Of a stretch of 64,000 nucleotides of DNA, positions 24,946 through 34,052 are shown in pieces. Source of the DNA: an uncultured Johnsonella sp. (GTDB lineage Bacteria; Bacillota; Clostridia; Lachnospirales; Lachnospiraceae); the NCBI GenBank assembly GCA_937927235.1, contig CALBCM010000027.1:62001-126000 (forward strand), given 5' to 3'. A model generated the notes under the pieces. The model was not told where the DNA came from. It saw only the letters and a list, made by a program, of their open reading frames with translations, and ran no database searches. The number at the start of each line of letters is the position of its first letter. Positions within the stretch are counted from its first letter, which is position 1. A program made the position numbers and the translations under genes.

Positions 24946-25929
24946 TCAGTCTTGTATTTTTTTAATATACTGCGCCAGCTCCTTGGCATAATATGTAATA
25001 TAAATATCTGCACCCGCTCTAAAGGCCGCTGCTGCCATCTCATAAACCGTTTCAGCCTCTTTAATCCAACCATTTAAAGCCGCCGCCTTTATCACAGCAT
25101 ATTCTCCGCTTACCGAATAGGCGGCTACGGGCACATTTACCTCCTGCCTTACCCTGCTGATAATATCGAGATAATTCATACAGGGCTTTACCATAACTAT
25201 ATCCGCCCCTTCCTCTATATCCAAAAAAACTTCCCTTATAGCCTCATTAGAATTATGATAATCCATCTGGTAAGTCTTCCTGTCACCCTTTAGGCTGCAT
25301 TTTGCCGCTTCTCTAAAGGGTCCGTAAAAATTTGAAGCATACTTGGCTGAATATGACATTATAGGAATATTTTCATATCCGTTTCTATCCAGCAGCTTCC
25401 TTATAGCCTCAACTCTCCCATCCATCATATCCGAGGGGGCTACCAGGTCCGCCCCTGCCTGCACCTGAGAAAGTGCAGTCCTGGCAAGCAGCTCTATAGT
25501 TTTATCATTATCAACCATATCATTGCAAACAATGCCGCAGTGCCCGTGACTGGTATATTCACACAGACATACATCGGTTATTATGCAGAGGTCTTTATAT
25601 CTCGCCTTAATACCTCTTAGAGCCCTCTGCACTATGCCGTTTTCATCATAAGCAGAGCTTCCGTATTCATCCTTTTTATCAGTAATCCCAAAGAGCATAA
25701 AGGTTTTAATTCCGGCAGAAAGATAATTCTCTATCAGCTCATAACAGCTGTCTATGCTGTAGCGGTACTGACCCGGCATTGATTTTATTTCTTCTTTGGC
25801 TGCACTGCCGTCTGTGCCGGCTTCTGTTATAAACAAGGGATAGACAAGTGCTTCCGCACTTAATCTTGTTTCTCTTACAAGCCTTCTTACAATATCGTTT
25901 TTTCTAAGCCTTCTTGTCCGTTTAAACAT
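24946..25929 (-). CDS. hemB: Porphobilinogen synthase (delta-aminolevulinic acid dehydratase)
   Basis: The 327-residue enzyme joins two 5-aminolevulinate molecules to porphobilinogen. Evidence: the N-terminus RTRRLRKNDIVRRLVRET, YPLFITEAG, the zinc site region ITDVCLCEYTSHGHCGI (Cys-x-Cys...Cys), the Schiff-base lysines in MSYSAKYASNFYGPFREA and VMVKPCMNYLDI. All are in their usual order. It overlaps the precorrin-2 dehydrogenase gene by 8 nt (ATGTTTAA), so the two are translationally coupled. No other early heme or corrin genes are in the window. Its 3' side adjoins the SDR remnant and IS region. Confidence 0.96.
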   Translation of the reverse strand: MFKRTRRLRKNDIVRRLVRETRLSAEALVYPLFITEAGTDGSAAKEEIKSMPGQYRYSIDSCYELIENYLSAGIKTFMLFGITDKKDEYGSSAYDENGIVQRALRGIKARYKDLCIITDVCLCEYTSHGHCGIVCNDMVDNDKTIELLARTALSQVQAGADLVAPSDMMDGRVEAIRKLLDRNGYENIPIMSYSAKYASNFYGPFREAAKCSLKGDRKTYQMDYHNSNEAIREVFLDIEEGADIVMVKPCMNYLDIISRVRQEVNVPVAAYSVSGEYAVIKAAALNGWIKEAETVYEMAAAAFRAGADIYITYYAKELAQYIKKIQD

Positions 25930-26404
25930 TTTTCTTCCCCTTACTAAAAATAGCTTCTATATTTTTCCGGATATACTCAGCCGCACCGGCAGCAAGCCTA
26001 TGATTCATGCCTGATGCACATACCCCTATCACAAGCTCATCTTTGCAGACAAGTCCCGGAAAATAAAAATCACAGTTAGTTTTATCACTGCAATCATTAA
26101 AAGCAATATTTCTTTTCCTTGCCTCATAGCCTATGTATTTATTATATTTTACATTATCTGTAGCGGCAAGTATAAAATCAATATTTTCCAAATCTCTCTT
26201 GTTTAAAGCCCTTTCAAATATCTCAAGCCTATTGTAGCTAAGTTGCTTAAGCTTTTCGTCCGCCTGCTTAGTTACAACCCTTATAAAGGGAGAAAAGCCT
26301 GCAAGCGACTTTATACGCCTGTAGGCTATCTCTCCGCCTCCCACTACAAGAATTCTTTTTCCGCTTATATCAATAAACAAAGGAAAGTATTTCTTCATAA
26401 ACAT
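25922..26404 (-). CDS. Precorrin-2 dehydrogenase / sirohydrochlorin ferrochelatase domain protein (CysG-N/Met8 type)
   Basis: The 160-residue protein has an N-terminal Rossmann motif KRILVVGGGEIAYRRIKSL, then ATDN and the family's NDCSDKTNCDFYFPG segment, and ends with MNHRLAAGAAEYIRKNIE. This is the NAD-dependent precorrin-2 to sirohydrochlorin oxidase family; longer members also chelate iron. The short length (no long C-terminal helix domain) resembles SirC or single-domain forms, so ferrochelatase activity is uncertain. It begins directly after the upstream ABC gene's stop codon and overlaps hemB downstream. Confidence 0.9.
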   Translation of the reverse strand: MFMKKYFPLFIDISGKRILVVGGGEIAYRRIKSLAGFSPFIRVVTKQADEKLKQLSYNRLEIFERALNKRDLENIDFILAATDNVKYNKYIGYEARKRNIAFNDCSDKTNCDFYFPGLVCKDELVIGVCASGMNHRLAAGAAEYIRKNIEAIFSKGKKNV

Positions 26405-28156
26405 TTATTCCAATTTCCACTCGGCAGCCTTTTCTCTTTGCAGTATAAACCTTTTATAAATTTTAGATTTTTTCATAAGCTCTTCATGCCTGCCGCTGCT
26501 TTCTATGCTTCCATTATTAAGCACTATGATATTATCGGCATTCCTTATAGTGCCGAGCTTATGTGCAATTATAACAGCAGTTTTATCCTTAAGCAGATTA
26601 TTGATTGCCGTCATAAGCTGTTCTTCATTTTCCGGGTCAACACTTGAAGTAGCTTCATCAAGAATTACAAAACGGCTGGGCTTAAGCATCGCTCTTGCTA
26701 TACTTATCCTCTGTCTTTCGCCGCCCGAGAGATTGCTTCCTCCCTCCTGCAGCACAGTATCATAGCCCTCCGGCAATTCCATAATAAAATCATGACAGCA
26801 GGCTTTTTTTGCCACCTCCATTATTTCCTCATCCTCCGCATCAGGCTTGCCGAATTTAATATTATTTTTAATAGTATCATCAAATAGATATACATCTTGA
26901 AATACAAAGGTAAATTTTGAAAGTAAATCGTCATAGCTATACTCTTTTATATTAACTCCGTCAATCATTACACTTCCCTTATCAACGTCCCAGAATCTTG
27001 CCATAAGATTACATAAGGTGGTCTTGCCGCTTCCTGAAGGACCTACCACTGCTACAGTGGTTTTATCTTCAATTTTCAAATTAAGCTTGTGAAATAATTT
27101 CTCACTCCCTTCATTATAGGCAAAATCTACATTTTCAAATTCAATAGCAGCTCTGTTTATTTCGGTTCTGCTGCCCTCCTCCATAATTTTTATATTTCTC
27201 AGCTTAGTTACAGCATCCAAATCCTGTACTGCCACCCCTCTGATATTTTGCATGCTGCCTGTCATTTCAAAGCCTGTAAATACCATAAAGCTTGCCACTA
27301 TAAGCATAATCGCCTTGTAAACCTCCAGGCTGCCGCTTATATATCTATAAAGGCTGCTGGCTATTATAATGCAGCTTGTGATTCTGAATATCATAAGAAA
27401 TAAAATGGATACCGGTGCAATTACCTTTTCAACATTGAAAAATCCCTGTTTATTTTCGGATATGGTTTTATTAAGCTCATCAAGTATTTTATTGCCGTGC
27501 CCAAAGGATTTTATTACTCCTATGCCCTTGACAAATTCAATCACGCTTGAACTCAGATTTATCTTAAGTGCCTGAAGCCTTTCGGTCTGGCTGTCTGCCT
27601 TTGCCTGAAACAAAGCGTTGACGCAAAGCCCTGCACCAAGTGCTATTATTATAATCATACCGGTAAACAAGTCAAAAGGAACTATGAATAAAGCCATAAC
27701 TGCCGTTTGTATAATGCCTACAATAAGCATTTCAATTATAAGCACTCCTGTCGTTTCCAGTTCACCTATGACTGTAGTAAGTCCTCCTGATATATCTCCA
27801 AGCCGGTTTGAGCTGAAATAGCCCATGTTCACCTTTTTAAGTCTGTCACCTATGTAAAGCCTGTTGTCACCACCCATACTATATGAAGCTATATACTTAT
27901 TTTTATCAGATAAATATCCGAAAGTAATTTTTCCTATAATCCCTATCAGTGCGATTGCCGTAATTTTATAAATATCGGACAGAATTACAGCTCTTTTATC
28001 AAAAACCCTTTCGCATACTGTAACTAAAAATAAAAGCACCGCTCCGAGATTAATGCCGTCGAATACACTTTTAAGTGATTCAAAGATAAGCATCTTGGTT
28101 AGTCTGTCTGAATACTGCCCTGCAACCGTATAAAGCTCTTTAATAAGTTTTCTCAT
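26405..28156 (-). CDS. ABC transporter, fused permease-ATPase half, second of pair
   Basis: The 583-residue half-transporter has an N-terminal six-helix ABC exporter-type membrane domain and a C-terminal ATPase with Walker A GPSGSGKTT, signature LSGGERQR, Walker B FVILDEATSSVDPENE and H-loop IIAHKLGT. All catalytic residues are present. The start at 28154-28156 has AGGAGG 7 nt upstream and overlaps the previous gene's stop (ATGA); the 13 further upstream codons are unsupported. The AraC-ABC-ABC arrangement resembles YbtPQ/IrtAB-type iron-siderophore import systems, which use exporter-like folds. The substrate is inferred only. Confidence 0.93.
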   Translation of the reverse strand: MRKLIKELYTVAGQYSDRLTKMLIFESLKSVFDGINLGAVLLFLVTVCERVFDKRAVILSDIYKITAIALIGIIGKITFGYLSDKNKYIASYSMGGDNRLYIGDRLKKVNMGYFSSNRLGDISGGLTTVIGELETTGVLIIEMLIVGIIQTAVMALFIVPFDLFTGMIIIIALGAGLCVNALFQAKADSQTERLQALKINLSSSVIEFVKGIGVIKSFGHGNKILDELNKTISENKQGFFNVEKVIAPVSILFLMIFRITSCIIIASSLYRYISGSLEVYKAIMLIVASFMVFTGFEMTGSMQNIRGVAVQDLDAVTKLRNIKIMEEGSRTEINRAAIEFENVDFAYNEGSEKLFHKLNLKIEDKTTVAVVGPSGSGKTTLCNLMARFWDVDKGSVMIDGVNIKEYSYDDLLSKFTFVFQDVYLFDDTIKNNIKFGKPDAEDEEIMEVAKKACCHDFIMELPEGYDTVLQEGGSNLSGGERQRISIARAMLKPSRFVILDEATSSVDPENEEQLMTAINNLLKDKTAVIIAHKLGTIRNADNIIVLNNGSIESSGRHEELMKKSKIYKRFILQREKAAEWKLE

Positions 28157-29865
28157 CACTGTGCCTCCTGTCTGACCTTTATGTGTGACTGCCACATTTT
28201 CTTATAGATGCCGCACCCTTCAAGCAGCTCCTTATGCGTCCCCTCTGCTGCTATACTGCCGTGATTTAAAACAATTATTTTATCAGCATTCATTATAGTT
28301 GACAGTCTATGTGCTACCATAATTACAGTTTTATCCTTGACAAGTGCATTTATGGATTTTTGTATTACAGCCTCATTGTCGGGGTCTGAATAAGCAGTGG
28401 CTTCATCAAGCAAAATTACAGGACTGTTTTTAAGCAATGCTCTCGCTATGGTGATTCTTTGCCTTTCACCGCCTGAAAGACTGCCTCCGGCTTCTTGGAC
28501 CATAGTGTTGTAGCCCTCGGGAAGACTCGCTATAAAATCATGGCAGCTTGCCCTTTTGCACACCTCCTCTATCTCCTTTAAATCCGCCTCCGGCTTTGCC
28601 AGTCTCATATTGTCAGCTATACTTTTCTGAAATAAAAAGTTTTCCTGTGATACATAGGTGACAAGCTCCATATTTTGCTTAAGCGGCATAGAGTTTAAAT
28701 CTACTCCTCCTATTTGGATACTTCCGGAATCAACATTCCAAAAGCCTGCTATGAGTTTGGTGATAGTTGATTTGCCGCTTCCTGAATATCCCACTATTGC
28801 GGTCATCCTGCCTTCCTCTGCCTTAAATGAAAGCCCGTCAAATAACTTGCTGTCCTTATTATATCCAAAGCTTACATTTTTAAATTCAACAGTAAAATTT
28901 TCAGGAGCGCACTTTGTTTCTCCCCTTTTAAGCTCAGGCAGCTTCATAACCTTATCAATTTCACTGATTATGACATTAATATTCGCCATGTTGTCTGCAT
29001 GGCTCATCGCCTTTATAAGAGGTCTGTAGGTAGCGTAAGACAGCAGTACACAGGTAATCAGAGTGCTTTCATCTACACCGCCTTTCATATACAGATACAA
29101 AGAAATCGGAAGCACAAAAACCAGGGTCGAGGGAAGCACCTCCATAGCCGCACTGACTGAAAAGCATACGCTTAAATACCAGTCAAGCATCGCATTTTTG
29201 TTTTCCTCTACGGCTTCCTTAAATTTTTCGTAGGAGGAAGCAGATTTATTAAAAGCTTTAATTATATTAATTCCTCTTATATATTCTACAAGTGCCGTAT
29301 TCATATTTTTTGAGGCTTCCTGGTACCTTCTTGACTTAGCTTCATATCCTTTCATCATAAGCATAATAAATATAAAGCCCAGAGGCAGAGTGAGAAGATT
29401 TGCGAACCCTATTCTCCAGTCAAAGGTAAATACCGTTATTACCAGCACTACCGGAATTGCAAGATTTGCAATCACCTCAGGTATTACATGGGCTATAGGG
29501 CGCTCAAGATTATTTAGCATATCTGTCATAAACTGTGCCCACTGCCCGCTGCTCTTGCCCTCAATTAAGCCCATAGGCAGCTTTGTAAGCTTTAAAGCCA
29601 AAAGCTTTCTTGAGGTTTCTATAATACCGAAAGCAAGGTTATGTGAAGCGAGTGTGGAGGCGAAATGAAATAATACTCCCCCCGCAAAGCCTGCCGCTGC
29701 CAGATATACCTCAGGCAGATAATCACTCATCTGCCGGCTGCCGGAAATTATCAGCTTTATAATATCCGCCACGGCAAAATAAGGCAGCACTCCGCAGCCT
29801 ACTCCTATCAGAGCCATAAGTACGGAGAATACAACCTGGGCTGTATGTTTTTTTAATATGTCCAT
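28156..29865 (-). CDS. ABC transporter, fused permease-ATPase half, first of pair
   Basis: The 569-residue half-transporter has six predicted membrane helices in the first 300 residues and an ATPase domain with Walker A GYSGSGKST, signature LSGGERQR, Walker B VILLDEATAYSDPDNEA and H-loop VAHRLST. The D-loop wording ATAYSDPDNE resembles the ATAxADPENE form frequent in siderophore-linked half-transporters. It probably forms a heterodimer with the next gene, with which it overlaps by one base. A GGAGG site lies about 11 nt before the ATG. It stands at the head of a four-gene coupled unit ending in hemB. Confidence 0.93.
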   Translation of the reverse strand: MDILKKHTAQVVFSVLMALIGVGCGVLPYFAVADIIKLIISGSRQMSDYLPEVYLAAAGFAGGVLFHFASTLASHNLAFGIIETSRKLLALKLTKLPMGLIEGKSSGQWAQFMTDMLNNLERPIAHVIPEVIANLAIPVVLVITVFTFDWRIGFANLLTLPLGFIFIMLMMKGYEAKSRRYQEASKNMNTALVEYIRGINIIKAFNKSASSYEKFKEAVEENKNAMLDWYLSVCFSVSAAMEVLPSTLVFVLPISLYLYMKGGVDESTLITCVLLSYATYRPLIKAMSHADNMANINVIISEIDKVMKLPELKRGETKCAPENFTVEFKNVSFGYNKDSKLFDGLSFKAEEGRMTAIVGYSGSGKSTITKLIAGFWNVDSGSIQIGGVDLNSMPLKQNMELVTYVSQENFLFQKSIADNMRLAKPEADLKEIEEVCKRASCHDFIASLPEGYNTMVQEAGGSLSGGERQRITIARALLKNSPVILLDEATAYSDPDNEAVIQKSINALVKDKTVIMVAHRLSTIMNADKIIVLNHGSIAAEGTHKELLEGCGIYKKMWQSHIKVRQEAQ

Positions 29866-29959
29866 AAATATAAAACCTCCATTTAGAAAATATTATTAGT
29901 ACCTGCTTAGGCAATAATATATCAAAAATATAGAAGTTTATTCAACTCTATATGGATTA

Positions 29960-30961
29960 TCACTTATCCATTCGGACAATAAATTTTGACGGCGATATGC
30001 CATATTCCTTTTTAAAGGCGCTTGAAAATTTTGCAGGATTTTCATAGCCTACCTCCAGTGCGGTCTGAGCTACTGAAAGTCGGTTTTGTATAAGCAGTAT
30101 TCTTGACTTTTCAAGCTTAATCCTCTTTGAATAGGCATAGATGCTTTCTCCATACAGGGCCTTAAAATATGTTTTAAGAGTTGTCATTGAAAAGTCGGAT
30201 TTTTTTGCAAGCTCTTTTATTGTAAAACGCTTATCAAGATTATTTACTATAAGATTTCTTATCCCTTTTATTTTATCTGCCTGAGCTTTATTCATAAAAG
30301 CGGCGGCTCTTTCCTCTTTATTCCAGTTTATATGCGTAATAAATAAAAGCAGTTCAAGCACCTTTACCTTAAGATAATTTCTTATAAATTCACTTTCTCC
30401 CCTGTAAAATTCATAAAATATATGCTCCAGTCTTTCATTGGAGCGAAAGATTTTTATATCCTCTTTATTTGCAAGCTTCTTTATTTTTTCAAAATCTATA
30501 TTGAATTGTGCAAAAATCTCATTTTTATTGACGTTTTCCAAATCTATCAGCAGCGAAACTCCGTGGTAATGCCCGGTAGGAAAATACACAGTATTTTCGA
30601 TTAAATCCACCTCTGCGGCGGCAAGGTCGCCTGGAGATAAAAAGCCTATACGGTTTCCCTTAAAATTCACCTCAGTCCTTCCCTCTCTGCAATGGTTGAT
30701 TTCGAGTATATTTTTTGCATTTTTACTGTTATCGGTATAATACTCCATGTGTATATCATTAAAGGTGACATAGAGTCCTGTATAAAGCTTATAACTTGTT
30801 ATAATTCCCTTGCCGGTTTCATTTTCTATAATAAATCTTTCACCGTCCTCGCCAAGCAGCACCGTTTCGATATTTCTGCCATACAAATCAAGTATATACT
30901 CTTCCAATGCCCAGCTCCTTCTTATAATTTTATCAGTATTTAATCCATCGTTTAAAACCAA
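29960..30961 (-). CDS. AraC family transcriptional regulator
   Basis: The 333-residue protein has a C-terminal pair of HTH motifs: FTIKELAKKSDFSMTTLKTYF, then YAYSKRIKLEKSRILL and VAQTALEVGYENPAKFSSAFKKEYG. It ends SPSKF as in PchR/YbtA-like regulators. The N-terminal 200 residues have a beta-rich sensor (SYKLYTGLYVTFNDIHMEYY, GRTEVNF) with the layout of the siderophore-responsive AraC group. No ATG opens it; TTG at 30959-30961 with GAGAGGA about 11 nt upstream is the best start. It lies 95 nt upstream of the ABC pair, so it probably controls that operon. Confidence 0.9.
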   Translation of the reverse strand: MVLNDGLNTDKIIRRSWALEEYILDLYGRNIETVLLGEDGERFIIENETGKGIITSYKLYTGLYVTFNDIHMEYYTDNSKNAKNILEINHCREGRTEVNFKGNRIGFLSPGDLAAAEVDLIENTVYFPTGHYHGVSLLIDLENVNKNEIFAQFNIDFEKIKKLANKEDIKIFRSNERLEHIFYEFYRGESEFIRNYLKVKVLELLLFITHINWNKEERAAAFMNKAQADKIKGIRNLIVNNLDKRFTIKELAKKSDFSMTTLKTYFKALYGESIYAYSKRIKLEKSRILLIQNRLSVAQTALEVGYENPAKFSSAFKKEYGISPSKFIVRMDK

Positions 30962-31062
30962 TGGAATTATGGTCCTCTCTTTTAAATAATTATTTTATAA
31001 GGCATTAAAAATTATAAATTCTCTAAAGCAAAGTCTTTGCCAAATCCCCAAGCTGCAAAATT

Positions 31063-31317
31063 CTAGCCCAGGGCTATCACCTTTATATATTCCTGATTTT
31101 TTTCGCTGCCGCCTGATACCTCATACACCGCTTCACAATCGCTGTCCATAAGCTCCTTTTTGCAGTCCTCTGCTTTAAATCTGACACAGGTGCCGCAGGA
31201 AGACGAAAGCTTTCTGGGCACAGGCTCCAGCAAAAATTCAATATTATTGTCCTTTAATTTTTTTCCTGTCATCATAGCTGACAGATGGGTATGAAATGTG
31301 GCTATATATTCTTTCAT
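31063..31317 (-). CDS. DUF3343 protein, putative Se/S carrier
   Basis: The 84-residue protein begins MKEYIATFHTHLSAMM and continues NNIEFLLEPVPRKLSSSCGTCVRF, the DUF3343 pattern with its PVPRxxSSSCG motif. The domain is described as a putative Se/S carrier and co-occurs with selenium genes. The ATG at 31315-31317 with AGGAGG 6 nt upstream is chosen over the in-frame TTG just before it. It is the last gene of the yedE-yedF group and lies behind a hairpin (31341-31379). Biochemical role unproven. Confidence 0.87.
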   Translation of the reverse strand: MKEYIATFHTHLSAMMTGKKLKDNNIEFLLEPVPRKLSSSCGTCVRFKAEDCKKELMDSDCEAVYEVSGGSEKNQEYIKVIALG

Positions 31318-31340
31318 CAAACACCTCCTGAAATTAAGAT

Positions 31341-31379
31341 AAAAACAAAACTCCCGTGCTTATTAAACATAGGAGTTTT
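31341..31379 (-). terminator. Hairpin terminator or attenuator between yedF and DUF3343 gene
   Basis: AAAACTCC pairs with GGAGTTTT around a 17-nt loop, with TGTTTTTATC following on the minus strand. It sits inside the selenium gene set, only about 24 nt before the DUF3343 start codon, so it may reduce expression of the last gene. Confidence 0.7.
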
Positions 31380-31425
31380 ATTTTATATTATACTTATTTT
31401 AATGCTAAAATCAAAGCAATTTTCA

Positions 31426-31629
31426 TTATTTCTTAAGGCTCAGTTTAAAATCCTCTCCCTCTTTTGCCACAGTAACCTTATAGCCGCTGTTTTCTGCAAA
31501 CCTTGTTACATTTTCAACTGATACCATATTGTCTACCATTACCTCAAGCTGTTTAGCTTTGTTTTTTTCTATCTCCTTCTTTGTCATAACTACAGGCATC
31601 GGACAGGAGTATCCTCTTGCATCTACCAT
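31426..31629 (-). CDS. yedF: Sulfurtransferase-like TusA/YedF family protein
   Basis: The 67-residue TusA-fold protein carries the signature MVDARGYSCPMPVVMTKKEI with the CPxP motif at the N-terminus. It is the short, single-domain form. In selenium-using anaerobes YedF-like proteins are encoded beside YedE and are proposed to carry selenium or sulfur as persulfide/selenide. AAGGAGGG lies upstream. Flanked by yedE (upstream) and the DUF3343 gene (downstream). Confidence 0.92.
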   Translation of the reverse strand: MVDARGYSCPMPVVMTKKEIEKNKAKQLEVMVDNMVSVENVTRFAENSGYKVTVAKEGEDFKLSLKK

Positions 31630-31703
31630 CTTTCCCTCCTTATTTCTATAATAACCTTAATAAATAAAGTAGTCTTTTTATATAATAAAATCAATTTGCA
31701 ATA

Positions 31704-32807
31704 TTATTTGCCGGCTTCCTTAGCCTTAGGCAGATTAATAAATGATATTACAAGAAGCACTACAAGGCAGCCTATAACCGCAGCCTTTCCATAATTGGAG
31801 ATGCCGCCTACTACAAGCTGTTTAGCTTCATTTAATGAATCCGGGTTTCCAGCAAGCTTGAAATTATGCGCAAATGCGGCACCTGCCACCATGCCTACTA
31901 CAGTAATTGCCGAGTCACCGTTGCCCTCAGCTGCAAGTATAAGCTGTCTGAAGGGGCAGCCGCCAAGCATTACTGAAGCCCAGCCTACTAAAACCATACC
32001 GAGCAGATTCCATATATGTGAGCTGTGACTTACAGGCTGCATTGCAAAGCCCGGTTTAAAGCTCCCAAGTACAAGATTGCCTATAAAAACAGTAAGTAAA
32101 ATCACTATAAATCCTGATAAAAGTCTTGTATCCTTAAAGAGTATAAAATCTCTTATTCCGCCTACTGTGCAAAGCCTTGACTTTTGAGCAAGCGCACCTA
32201 CTATAAGTGCCACTATAAAAGAAGCGATTATAGGAGCGTGCTTTGCACCGGGACCTTCCTTGCTTAATAAAAAGAGGGCAGGCACTGCTAAAAACAGTAT
32301 AAACATCAGTGTCAGCATCCCCGGAAGTACAAAGCCCTCGCTCGTACTCACATCATAGGAGCGCTTAAGTGAAAATCCCTTATTAAGAAAATAGATTCCT
32401 ATTACTATGCCTATAATAAAGCCGATCAGCCCGGTTACCGCATTTAAATCTCCGCCTCCAAGCCTGATCACCATTCTTAAAGGACAGCCTAAAAATACCA
32501 ATGCTCCAATAACAACTATCATTCCGAGAATAAATCTTGTAGCCGGCGAAGAGCCTGCCTTTGCCCTGAATTCTTTATTTGCCAGAGCTAAAATAAAAGC
32601 TCCCAATACAATTCCTACTATCTCAGGTCTTATATACTGCACCTTGTCTGCCCTATGAAGTCCTACAGCTCCGGCTATATCTCTTAAAAAGCAGGCTATG
32701 CAAAATCCCATATTCGCCGGATTTCCCAACTTGGTAAGGATAAGTGCGGCAAGACCTACGCACAACCCTGTTATTAAAATTATGGCATCAGTTAATTTAC
32801 TTTTCAT
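31704..32807 (-). CDS. yedE: YedE family putative selenium transporter
   Basis: The 367-residue integral membrane protein has about ten hydrophobic segments. Conserved Cys-bearing motifs include FCIACFLRDIAGA, FLGCPLRMV, SRLCTVGGIRD and MLGGCPFRQLILA, the YeeE/YedE pattern. The selenium subgroup is distinguished mainly by context, which fits here: cysteine desulfurase upstream, YedF and DUF3343 downstream on one strand. The substrate is inferred to be a selenium or thiosulfate-like species. AGGAGAAT precedes the ATG. Confidence 0.93.
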   Translation of the reverse strand: MKSKLTDAIILITGLCVGLAALILTKLGNPANMGFCIACFLRDIAGAVGLHRADKVQYIRPEIVGIVLGAFILALANKEFRAKAGSSPATRFILGMIVVIGALVFLGCPLRMVIRLGGGDLNAVTGLIGFIIGIVIGIYFLNKGFSLKRSYDVSTSEGFVLPGMLTLMFILFLAVPALFLLSKEGPGAKHAPIIASFIVALIVGALAQKSRLCTVGGIRDFILFKDTRLLSGFIVILLTVFIGNLVLGSFKPGFAMQPVSHSSHIWNLLGMVLVGWASVMLGGCPFRQLILAAEGNGDSAITVVGMVAGAAFAHNFKLAGNPDSLNEAKQLVVGGISNYGKAAVIGCLVVLLVISFINLPKAKEAGK

Positions 32808-32834
32808 CTCTCATTCTCCTCCTAAAAGCCTTTC

Positions 32835-34007
32835 TCAGGCAATTATCTCGCTAATTGCCCTTACAGCTGTATCTACCTCCTCAGCTGTATTATAATATCC
32901 AAATGAAAACCTTACACTTCCCCTTAAACCACTTCCCAAAGCTTTATGTGCCATTGGGGCACAGTGAAGCCCGCAGCGTGTAAATATCTTATATTCAGAA
33001 GCCAGCCTTGCACAGACAAGTGCATTGTCAAGCTTTATGAAATCAATACTTGCCACTCCGCTGTTATCTCTTTCCTCCTTTCCTAAAATTTTTATATTAG
33101 CTTTTGATTTTAATTCATAGAGATTGTTTATAAATCTCTTATGAAGCATACTGCTATGTTCATTAAAAGCTCTGACGCCGATATTTTCTATAAATTCCAA
33201 TGCCTTCTCAAGTCCGTATATACCCGGAATATTCGGAGTCCCCGCCTCAAATTTGTCAGGCATAAATTCAGGCATAAGCTCACTTTCCGATACGCTTCCC
33301 GTCCCCCCGCATATATAAGGGGCAAGCTTTTTGGCAAAGTCTTTCCGCATAAGAATAAGTCCTATGCCCTGAGGTCCCATTAAACCTTTATGTCCCGGAG
33401 CTATCAGTGCCGAAAGTCCCGCCTTATAAAAGTCAATAGGATAATGCCCGGCAGTCTGGGCTGCATCAAGGATAAAATCAATTCCATGTGCTCTGCATAT
33501 ATTGCCTATAGGGTTTATATCAAATATCTCACCGCTTACATTTGAAGAATGAAGCATTATAATTGCCCTGGTGTCGGATCTTATAAGTGCTTCAAGCTCT
33601 GAATAATCATTATTTAAGCCTGCAGAATAAGGAAAGATGCTGAAATCAGTCTTGGAAGCAGCTTTTTTATTTTCATTAATCAGCAAATTCAAAGGTCTGA
33701 TTACCGCATTGTGCTCAAGCGGACTTATAATTACATGTCCTCCGCTTTTTAAATAGGAGTTAATCACCATATTCAGACCAAGTGTAGCACCTGCGGTTAT
33801 AACTACATGAGCAGGACTGTCGAAGCCGAATATCCTGCAGGCTCTTTCTCTGAGAGTCAAGGCAGTCATACCGGTATCTGAAGCAGAGCTGTAGGTAGAC
33901 CTGTTGATGCTTGCTCCTATCTCGTCAATATAATACTTCACAGCAGCACTTACTCCCGGAGCTTTAGGATAAGAAGTCGCTGCATTGTCAAGATAAATTC
34001 CGTCCAT
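32835..34007 (-). CDS. Class V aminotransferase, cysteine desulfurase/selenocysteine lyase-like (EF2568 family)
   Basis: The 390-residue PLP enzyme begins MDGIYLDNAATSYPK. The PLP lysine is in APGHKGLMGPQG, and the catalytic Cys in RCGLHCAPMAHKALG, where the loop is short as in group II desulfurases (SufS/CsdB). It fits the EF2568 family, associated with selenium traits. Its likely role is release of sulfur or selenium from Cys/Sec for selenoprotein or selenium cofactor synthesis. AGGAG 5 nt before the ATG at 34005-34007 decides the start; 15 more codons upstream are open but unsupported. It is the first gene of the yedE-yedF-DUF3343 set. Confidence 0.9.
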   Translation of the reverse strand: MDGIYLDNAATSYPKAPGVSAAVKYYIDEIGASINRSTYSSASDTGMTALTLRERACRIFGFDSPAHVVITAGATLGLNMVINSYLKSGGHVIISPLEHNAVIRPLNLLINENKKAASKTDFSIFPYSAGLNNDYSELEALIRSDTRAIIMLHSSNVSGEIFDINPIGNICRAHGIDFILDAAQTAGHYPIDFYKAGLSALIAPGHKGLMGPQGIGLILMRKDFAKKLAPYICGGTGSVSESELMPEFMPDKFEAGTPNIPGIYGLEKALEFIENIGVRAFNEHSSMLHKRFINNLYELKSKANIKILGKEERDNSGVASIDFIKLDNALVCARLASEYKIFTRCGLHCAPMAHKALGSGLRGSVRFSFGYYNTAEEVDTAVRAISEIIA

Positions 34008-34052
34008 AGTCTCTCCTGCTTTTATAATTCTTGCTTTAATTAACTTAACCAA

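Noticed and set aside
24726..25073. 115-residue gene overlapping hemB
   Set aside because: Only the last 69 residues resemble a protein family; the first 46 are hemB read in another frame. Reported as an SDR tail instead.
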